Origin: Desulfuromonadales bacterium
Lineage (GTDB): Bacteria > Desulfobacterota > Desulfuromonadia > Desulfuromonadales > BM103
Direction of reading: 5' to 3'
DNA length: 8,124 nucleotides
Assembly (NCBI GenBank): GCA_030640215.1
Contig: DAOWJU010000164.1
Coordinates: 1-8,124, forward strand
In this document: positions 1 to 4,138 of the stretch, in pieces
Position numbering within the stretch: the first letter of the stretch is position 1
Layout of the letters: every line of letters begins with the position of its first letter
Position numbers and translations under genes: made by a program
Notes under the pieces: generated by a model
Databases searched by the model: none
Told to the model about the DNA's origin: nothing
What the model saw: only the letters and a program-made list of their open reading frames with translations

Positions 1-153
1 CGCTTACTGGTCGTTGACGAACTCGGTGAAATGAGCGGTATCCTGACGCAGACGGACATCGGTAGGGTGCTTGATCAACAAGAGTCTGGCCTAATCAATA
101 ATCTGCTGGGAGGGAATGCTCGGCCGGGAGAAGCTCTGCAAGGCGCGATGTAA
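1..153 (+). CDS. CBS-domain protein, C-terminal fragment
   Basis: This is the last 50 codons of a gene that begins outside the window; the frame is open from base 1 and stops at TAA (151-153). The fragment reads RLLVVDELGEMSGILTQTDI, followed by a helix-like GRVLDQQ. The pattern of hydrophobic strand (LLVVD), turn, G-(I/V)-(L/V)-T-x-x-D-(I/L) and helix is the second half of a CBS motif, a module that usually binds adenine nucleotides and controls an attached domain or forms a stand-alone dimer. After it comes a short tail of about 25 residues rich in Gly, Ala and Asn. The rest of the protein cannot be seen, so its full function is unknown. It is the only plus-strand gene here and converges on the tRNA gene, sharing the hairpin terminator at 179-208. 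Confidence 0.72.
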   Translation, partial: RLLVVDELGEMSGILTQTDIGRVLDQQESGLINNLLGGNARPGEALQGAM

Positions 154-178
154 TCGTTAGTTAAGTACACTAAAATAG

Positions 179-208
179 AAAGGGACTTGCAAATATGCAA
201 GTCCCTTT
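179..208. terminator. Bidirectional intrinsic terminator between the CBS gene and tRNA-fMet
   Basis: A perfect 12-bp stem (AAAGGGACTTGC at 179-190 and GCAAGTCCCTTT at 197-208) closes a 6-nt loop AAATAT. The arms begin and end in A/T runs, so both strands end the hairpin in a U-rich tail (TTTATTTG on plus, TTTCTATTTT on minus). It lies 25 bp after the plus-strand CBS-protein stop and 6 bp beyond the CCA end of the minus-strand tRNA, so it can serve both converging transcripts. Confidence 0.9.
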
Positions 209-214
209 ATTTGT

Positions 215-291
<77 letters not shown>

Positions 292-304
292 ACAAGGATT
301 TTGG

Positions 305-334
305 AATCTACCCGGACAGCTTACTCTGTGTCAA
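305..334 (-). promoter_or_regulatory. Sigma70-type promoter for tRNA-fMet
   Basis: On the minus strand there is a perfect -35 TTGACA (329-334), an 18-bp spacer and a -10 TAGATT (305-310, 4/6 matches to TATAAT). The expected start point falls near base 298, only a few bases before the 5' end of the tRNA, as usual for tRNA units. The promoter lies between the stop of the SPOR gene (350) and the tRNA. Confidence 0.72.
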
Positions 335-349
335 GAAAAAACGACCCGT

Positions 350-1000
350 TTAACGCTGTCTGACAAGGGCCGACAAGCGCTCTTTCTCCCTGAGCAAGCC
401 AGCAGCTTGATCGGCTTTTTCACGACTTGCGTAGGGTCCGGTCAAAACCCGGTGCCAGACACCTTTATTACCAAGGTCTGCGGACTCGACAAAAGTTGTC
501 AGCTTATAAGCTTTGAGACGAGTGGCCAGCTTTACGGCATCCTCATTGGTGCGAAAAGAAGCGACTTGCACCACAAAACCACCATCAGGTGAAGCGGTCG
601 GCGCAGCCACCGGCTGCTTGCGTGGCGCAGAGGATAATTCGGTCGGCTTGGCTACGACTTTCTTCTTCACTTCCCTGGCCGGTTTTTTCTGCTCAGGCGG
701 CAGATTGATCCCACTACCCAGCGGGGCCTGATTGCCCTTGGGGAGATTGTCATAAAAAGTCAGCTTCTCCGGTAGGGCTTCCTTCGTCGGTGGTGGTGGC
801 GGTACAACCCTGGTCACCATAGGCAATTTCGGTGTTTCAGCATCAGCAGAGGAACCCGGCAAGGGACCACCGCTCTGGCCAAAAAGCACACCAAGGAAAA
901 AGCTGACACCCGCCACAGAAAAGATCAAAACAACGATAAGAACGACCTGCTTGCGCTCTAGTCGTCGCTGCGAACGTGTCGCCACCGTTTGCACCATCAT
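350..1000 (-). CDS. SPOR-domain inner-membrane protein
   Basis: The protein has 216 residues from the ATG at 1000. It has a short basic cytoplasmic N-terminus (SQRRLERK), one membrane segment at about residues 19-41, a long Pro/Lys/Ala-rich periplasmic linker with a run of prolines at about 67-71, and a C-terminal SPOR domain at about 140-216 beginning GGFVVQVASF and including VWHRVLTGPY. SPOR domains bind peptidoglycan strands stripped of stem peptides and bring proteins to the division septum, and this FtsN-like layout suggests a septal or cell-wall role. The start was chosen because GGGAG (1007-1011) lies 6 bases upstream; a second ATG follows immediately at 997. The frame could be extended to a TTG at 1051, but that would overlap argS by 29 bases without a better ribosome site. 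The gap to the argS stop is 22 bp, so the two genes are probably co-transcribed. The exact partner or enzyme recruited cannot be read from the sequence. Confidence 0.88.
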   Translation of the reverse strand: MMVQTVATRSQRRLERKQVVLIVVLIFSVAGVSFFLGVLFGQSGGPLPGSSADAETPKLPMVTRVVPPPPPTKEALPEKLTFYDNLPKGNQAPLGSGINLPPEQKKPAREVKKKVVAKPTELSSAPRKQPVAAPTASPDGGFVVQVASFRTNEDAVKLATRLKAYKLTTFVESADLGNKGVWHRVLTGPYASREKADQAAGLLREKERLSALVRQR

Positions 1001-1022
1001 CCCTGTCTCCCGCGATTTACTG

Positions 1023-2681
1023 TCACATTCGCTCCGGAGCATCAACACCAAGCAGGTTCAATGCATTGGCCAGCACGGTGCGAACACCGTCAACCAGATA
1101 GAGCCGTGCCTGAGTGGTTGCTGAGTCCTCAACCAGAACACGCTTGCGGTTATAATAACTATGGAACTGGGCAGCAAGCTCCTGCAGGTAATAGACAACT
1201 CGGTGAGGTTCGCAATTTTGTGCGGCACCGACAACCATTTCCGGGTATCGCGCCAACTGCTTAGCCAGCATGAGTTCCTCAGGCAGAGTCAGGCTGGAAA
1301 GATCTACGGCACCGCATTTTGGAAAAGTGACGCCCTGCTCTTCAGCATTGCGATAAATACTGCAGACGCGGGCGTGAGCATATTGCACGTAATAAACCGG
1401 ATTGTCGGTACTTTGACGTTTGGCCAGTTCCAGGTCAAAATCAAGCTGGCTATCGGACCGACGCATCAGGAAAGAGAACCGACAAGCATCACGACCGACC
1501 TCGTCGACCACCTCGCTTAGAGTGATAAAGTTCCCGGATCGCTTGCCCATGGTGTATGCCTTGCCATCGCGAAGTAGGTTGACCATCTGGATCAACAGCA
1601 CTTCGAGGTCTTCCGGAGGATGACCGAGACCAGCGACCACGGCTTTCATGCGTGGCACGTAGCCGTGATGATCGGCACCCCAGACATCGATCACCCTTTC
1701 GAAACCACGGTCGAACTTCTCCATGTGATAGGCGACATCTGAAGCAAAGTAGGTCGGGCTGCCGTCAGACTTGATCAGAACCCGGTCCTTGTCATCACCG
1801 TAATCGGTGGTGCGCAACCAAAGGGCGCCGTCCTGCTCGTAGGAAAGGCCCTTATCAGCGAGCTTAGCGAGCTCAGTATTGACCATGCCCCGGTCGTAAA
1901 GACTCTGCTCACTGAACCAGTTATCGAAGATAATACCGAAGTTTTTGAGGTCTGCGGAGATCCAGTCGAGGATTTTTCTCACGCCAAAAACTGTACAACG
2001 CTTGGTGGCCTCATCTTCACCAAGGCCTGCAACAGTGGGATCTTCTTCACACAGCTTTGCGGCCAGATCACGGATGTACTCACCCTGATAACCATCATCA
2101 GGAAAGACCACCGTCTCACCGCTCTGCTCACGCATACGCATCCAGATGGAACGACCGAGTATCGCCACCTGGTTGCCAGCATCGTTGACATAGTATTCAC
2201 GCTGCACGTCAAAGCCAGCGGCCTGCAATATTGAAGCGACAGCATCACCGACAACGGCCCCCCGACCATGACCGATGTGCAAAGGTCCGGTAGGATTGGC
2301 ACTGACAAACTCGACCTGAACCTTGCGGCCCTGGCCAACCTGTGAGAGACCATACTTCTTGCCCTTGGCGATTATGTCATCAAGGACTTCATACCAGCAG
2401 GTCGGCGCCAAAGTAAAATTGACAAATCCCGGGCCAGCGATCTCCACTTTACTGAGAAAATCACAATTCCCAAGCTCCGCAACCAGCGCTTCGGCTATCT
2501 GCCGGGGCGACTTTTTCTCTGCCCGGGCCATAGTCATCGCCAGATTAGAGGAAAAATCACCATGGTCAGGATTTCCCGGAACTTCGATCTGCACCTCGGG
2601 AACGACTCCAGAATCCAGGAGATTATTATCAAAACAGGCTTGCAGAGCGTTACCAATCTGCTGCCGTAAACGGTCCTTCAT
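1023..2681 (-). CDS. argS: Arginyl-tRNA synthetase (class I)
   Basis: A complete 552-residue protein of usual family length that charges tRNA-Arg with arginine in the cytoplasm. The N-terminal ArgRS-specific domain (about 1-90, with VEVP-type text EVPGNPDHGDF at 33-43) contacts the tRNA D-loop. The Rossmann catalytic core starts at SANPTGPLHIGHGR, with the HIGH signature at 135-138. The second class I signature is MGKRSG (378-383) instead of KMSKS, a known variation in many ArgRS enzymes. The C-terminal DALR anticodon-binding domain runs from about 427 (NPVYYVQYAHAR) to the end, which has the typical VDAPERM close. Translation starts at ATG 2679-2681, with AAGGA (2693-2697) 11 bases upstream, a slightly long spacing. 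It has its own strong promoter at 2783-2811 and is followed after 22 bp by the SPOR gene. Confidence 0.98.
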   Translation of the reverse strand: MKDRLRQQIGNALQACFDNNLLDSGVVPEVQIEVPGNPDHGDFSSNLAMTMARAEKKSPRQIAEALVAELGNCDFLSKVEIAGPGFVNFTLAPTCWYEVLDDIIAKGKKYGLSQVGQGRKVQVEFVSANPTGPLHIGHGRGAVVGDAVASILQAAGFDVQREYYVNDAGNQVAILGRSIWMRMREQSGETVVFPDDGYQGEYIRDLAAKLCEEDPTVAGLGEDEATKRCTVFGVRKILDWISADLKNFGIIFDNWFSEQSLYDRGMVNTELAKLADKGLSYEQDGALWLRTTDYGDDKDRVLIKSDGSPTYFASDVAYHMEKFDRGFERVIDVWGADHHGYVPRMKAVVAGLGHPPEDLEVLLIQMVNLLRDGKAYTMGKRSGNFITLSEVVDEVGRDACRFSFLMRRSDSQLDFDLELAKRQSTDNPVYYVQYAHARVCSIYRNAEEQGVTFPKCGAVDLSSLTLPEELMLAKQLARYPEMVVGAAQNCEPHRVVYYLQELAAQFHSYYNRKRVLVEDSATTQARLYLVDGVRTVLANALNLLGVDAPERM

Positions 2682-2705
2682 AATTGAGTCAATCCTTTTC
2701 TACAA

Positions 2706-2744
2706 CAGGAGTTTTCCTGCCCATCTAACTTTGCGCAGCGCAAA
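2706..2744 (-). promoter_or_regulatory. Two dyads in the argS leader
   Basis: Between the argS promoter and its start codon lie two inverted repeats. One is TTTGCGC-A-GCGCAAA (2730-2744), a perfect 7-bp dyad with a single central base. The other is CAGGA-GTTT-TCCTG (2706-2719), a 5-bp hairpin with a 4-base loop. The first is too tight to form a full RNA hairpin without opening inner pairs, so it may instead be a protein-binding operator. The second is a plausible small hairpin just before the ribosome site. There is no T-box signature and no T tract. A regulatory role is inferred from symmetry and position only. Confidence 0.35.
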
Positions 2745-2782
2745 CCTTCAGAACGAGCATTATCGGGATGAAAAAGCAGTGT

Positions 2783-2811
2783 ATGTTAGCGTTGCCCAAG
2801 TGGAGTGTCAA
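2783..2811 (-). promoter_or_regulatory. Sigma70-type promoter for argS
   Basis: On the minus strand there is a perfect -35 TTGACA (2806-2811), an ideal 17-bp spacer and a -10 TAACAT (2783-2788, 4/6). The predicted start is near base 2776, giving a leader of about 95 nt before the argS ATG. It lies downstream of the ftsB hairpin, so argS-SPOR form a unit separate from ftsB. Confidence 0.78.
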
Positions 2812-2879
2812 GCATTCCAGAGGGTGAAAATATTACTGAAATAAATTGATAAAATTATGGCTTAAGCGAGGACAGTAAA

Positions 2880-2907
2880 GGCCCATTCCACGCAAGCGAA
2901 ATGGGCC
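2880..2907 (-). terminator. Hairpin terminator after ftsB
   Basis: GGCCCATT (2880-2887) and AATGGGCC (2900-2907) form a perfect 8-bp stem around a 12-base loop. On the minus strand it is followed by TTTA, a short U tract, so it is a moderate intrinsic terminator 30 bp past the ftsB stop. Some read-through into the argS promoter region is possible. Confidence 0.65.
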
Positions 2908-2937
2908 CAGAAGGTTGTCGATTAGTTACAAAACAGA

Positions 2938-3246
2938 CTATTTTCGCTCTGCAAACTGGAAGACCAGTTCATCGTCACGGACCATTCCCAGTTCTGTGCG
3001 CGCAATCCGTTCGATGTAACGACGATCACTTCGCAAAGCTGCAATTTCGATTCGCAACTCTTCATTCTGGGCTTCAAACTCAGTAAGCTCCTGCGCCAAA
3101 GTGGCCTTCTGGCCGGAAAGTTTCAGCATGTGCAGAATCCCCCGGTCACCAAAGAGGGCAAAGCCGAGGATAAGCGCAACCACCGCCAGCGGCCAGAGAC
3201 TAAGTCGCCCCCCATCAGGACGTGAAGTTTGGGCTGAGTTTCCCAC
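2938..3246 (-). CDS. ftsB: FtsB/DivIC-family septum assembly protein
   Basis: A 102-residue bitopic protein: a short cytoplasmic N-terminus, one membrane helix at about residues 15-33 (LSLWPLAVVALILGFALF), a heptad-type coiled coil at about 38-72 (QKATLAQELTEFEAQNEEL and following), then the conserved closing block YIERIARTELGMVRDDE. This layout is that of the septum formation initiator family (FtsB/DivIC), which joins FtsL and FtsQ in the periplasm and activates septal wall synthesis. The start is GTG at 3244-3246 with AGGGG (3256-3260) 9 bases upstream; no ATG occurs before the membrane helix. The gene stands alone between the inverted-repeat element and its own hairpin terminator. FtsB and DivIC cannot be told apart by sequence alone; the Gram-negative context favours FtsB. 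Confidence 0.9.
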   Translation of the reverse strand: MGNSAQTSRPDGGRLSLWPLAVVALILGFALFGDRGILHMLKLSGQKATLAQELTEFEAQNEELRIEIAALRSDRRYIERIARTELGMVRDDELVFQFAERK

Positions 3247-3308
3247 CAGAGCTAACCCCTACACAGAAAACCTGCTGATTCACAAGAACAAATCCTTTAA
3301 CTAATGAG

Positions 3309-3338
3309 ATAATTCCATCAAATCACATTAAAAATCAA
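3309..3338 (-). promoter_or_regulatory. Possible ftsB promoter
   Basis: In the AT-rich 105 bp upstream of ftsB, TTGATT (3333-3338) and AATTAT (3309-3314) are spaced by 18 bp on the minus strand. Both boxes are imperfect, and AT-rich sequence yields such matches by chance. It is listed because ftsB has no upstream gene close enough for simple read-through: a strong terminator and the 162-bp element lie between. Confidence 0.25.
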
Positions 3339-3351
3339 GGTTTTTTCGCTA

Positions 3352-3513
3352 GGAGGCTGTTGGACTATACGGGCCGAAGCGAAAATTCGGAAGTTTGAGA
3401 CCAGGTTTTAGCTAGTTTGAGAGTAATAGCCGTAGCTATTGGTCGAAAAGGATCTGAAATATGGGCCAAACAGCCGGATTTGCAGCCGGGTCATGGATAG
3501 TCCGACAACCTCC
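3352..3513. mobile_element. MITE-like 162-bp inverted-repeat element
   Basis: GGAGGCTGTTGGACTAT (3352-3368) is matched in inverse orientation by ATAGTCCGACAACCTCC (3497-3513), 15 of 17 bases. Inside are further dyads: CCGAA/TTCGG (3374-3390), GACCA/TGGTC (3399-3403 with 3440-3444) enclosing AATAGC-CGTA-GCTATT (3425-3440), and CCAAACAGCC (3466-3475), which is also complementary to part of the left end. A 7-base direct repeat CAGCCGG occurs at 3471 and 3483. There is no open frame of note and no clear target-site duplication. The form fits a non-autonomous miniature transposable element or a dispersed structured intergenic repeat. It sits between the convergently placed end of the comEA-like unit and the ftsB upstream region. 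Copy number elsewhere cannot be judged from this window. Confidence 0.6.
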
Positions 3514-3580
3514 CGGGATCTTCAATCGTACCCTAAGCGTCGTATCCAACAAACCGGTAAGAGCGGTATGCGTCAACGAT

Positions 3581-3619
3581 AAAAGGCCTGCCCCCGTCAT
3601 CAATAAGGGCAGGCCTTTT
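3581..3619. terminator. Strong terminator of the ComEA-like gene
   Basis: AAAAGGCCTGCCC (3581-3593) and GGGCAGGCCTTTT (3607-3619) form a perfect 13-bp stem with a 13-base loop. The hairpin ends in TTTT on both strands, so it can act in either direction. It lies 8 bp beyond the stop of the minus-strand ComEA-like gene. Confidence 0.92.
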
Positions 3620-3627
3620 GTAACTGG

Positions 3628-3930
3628 CTAATCAATAGTCAGCTGTTTTTTAAACTTCGCCAGCTTTACTTGACCGACACCTTTAACCTCGGTCAATTGA
3701 TCCACACTTTTGAACGGTCCGTGCTCAGTTCGATAAAGCACAATTCGTTCAGATAACGCTGGCCCGACACCAGGCAGTGCCTGTAACTCTTCAGCAGTCG
3801 CCTGATTGAGGTGTATTGTTTCAATCGCTGAACTTGCGGCAGGGTTTTCAGCCGCGACAACGGAAACCGGCAACAAGCCGGTCACACCAACAACAAACAG
3901 CAGGGCCATCATTAACAGATAACGTTTCAT
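3628..3930 (-). CDS. Secreted helix-hairpin-helix (ComEA-like) protein
   Basis: A 100-residue protein with a Sec signal peptide (MKRYLLMMALLFVVGVTGLL, likely cleaved after VAA near residue 27) and a compact double helix-hairpin-helix domain at about 39-100: IHLNQATAEELQALPGVGPALSERI, then the second hairpin VKGVGQVKLAKFK. This is the ComEA/HhH_3 pattern, whose GxG hairpins bind the DNA backbone without sequence specificity. ComEA proteins capture DNA in the periplasm for natural transformation, but in many proteobacteria such small stand-alone HhH proteins have no proven competence role, and no other competence gene is visible here. The start is ATG 3928-3930, with GGAGG 8 bases upstream; an in-frame TTG at 3945 overlaps that ribosome site and is rejected. 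The gene has its own promoter, a long structured leader and a strong terminator, so it is a single-gene unit. Confidence 0.9.
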   Translation of the reverse strand: MKRYLLMMALLFVVGVTGLLPVSVVAAENPAASSAIETIHLNQATAEELQALPGVGPALSERIVLYRTEHGPFKSVDQLTEVKGVGQVKLAKFKKQLTID

Positions 3931-3955
3931 TACATTTCCCTCCAATAAGTAAAAT

Positions 3956-4076
3956 AAAAAAAGAACCCGATGTAGGCATTAAATCCTGCAATCCCTCCTG
4001 AAAAGCACCTCCCCTCCGGATCAGTATCACCGCCCAACCTGGCTCACTATGAGCCTCATCGGATGGTTGGTAAAGT
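3956..4076 (-). ncRNA. Structured leader or small RNA ahead of the ComEA-like gene
   Basis: The predicted start near 4076 and a T-rich tract (minus-strand T7 at 3956-3962) delimit about 120 nt. On the minus strand, CCAACC/GGTTGG (4065-4070 with 4034-4039) encloses an inner hairpin GGCTCA-TAG-TGAGCC (4050-4055 with 4041-4046). The bulge between them holds CCGATG (4057-4062), which is complementary to CATCGG (3967-3972) just before the T tract. The long-range helix can extend with AAC/GTT and AGG/CCT, and would compete with the outer stem or form a pseudoknot. Two purine runs resembling ribosome sites lie between. It does not match any riboswitch class I can recall (no c-di-GMP GGGCAAACC core, no T-box). 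It could be a regulatory leader with a switch at the T tract, or a separate small RNA. Structure is read by eye, not calculated. Confidence 0.45.
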
Positions 4077-4082
4077 CAGGTG

Positions 4083-4110
4083 AAGATAACAAACTTTTCA
4101 CCTTTGTCAA
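4083..4110 (-). promoter_or_regulatory. Sigma70-type promoter for the ComEA-like gene and its leader
   Basis: On the minus strand there is a perfect -35 TTGACA (4105-4110), a 16-bp spacer and a -10 TATCTT (4083-4088, 4/6). It begins 28 bp past the lptD stop. The predicted start near 4076 leaves a leader of about 145 nt before the ATG. The direct repeats at 4090-4101 and 4108-4119 overlap it. Confidence 0.75.
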
Positions 4111-4119
4111 ATTTTTCAC
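4090..4119. repeat. 18-bp-period direct repeats in the promoter
   Basis: CAAACTTTTCAC (4090-4101) and CAAATTTTTCAC (4108-4119) match at 11 of 12 bases with starts 18 bp apart. One copy fills the spacer between -10 and -35; the other overlaps and extends upstream of the -35 box. Tandem sites in this position could bind a regulator that blocks RNA polymerase. AT-rich composition makes a chance repeat possible. Confidence 0.4.
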
Positions 4120-4138
4120 GTTTTTTTCAACGAACCGG

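Larger units (their letters stand above)
3247..3627. other. Gene-free stretch between ftsB and the ComEA-like gene
   Basis: This 381-bp gap has four parts: an AT-rich 105 bp upstream of ftsB with at best a weak promoter; the 162-bp inverted-repeat element (3352-3513); 67 bp with no recognisable signal (3514-3580); and the comEA-like terminator (3581-3619). I see no coding frame, tRNA or known riboswitch in it. Confidence 0.6.

Noticed and set aside
789..802. GGT trinucleotide run in the SPOR gene
   Set aside because: On the coding strand it simply encodes the run of prolines in the periplasmic linker; it is too short to call a functional repeat.
1001..1051. Longer SPOR protein start at TTG 1051
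   Set aside because: It would overlap argS by 29 bases, while ATG 1000 has a good GGGAG site at 6 bases and gives a normal basic N-terminus before the membrane segment.
3848..3979. Minus-strand 43-codon frame starting at ATG 3979 and overlapping the ComEA-like gene in another frame
   Set aside because: It has only a weak AGGA site at short spacing, runs through the T tract, and its later part is a shifted reading of the signal-peptide region. It could be a leader peptide, but nothing positive supports that.
3956..4076. Signal recognition particle (4.5S) RNA or a c-di-GMP riboswitch
   Set aside because: A CCGGAGGGGAGG stretch slightly recalls the SRP RNA tip, but the required GGAAGGA-AGCAGC loop and symmetric hairpin are absent. 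The GGGCAAACC core of the c-di-GMP class I riboswitch is also absent.
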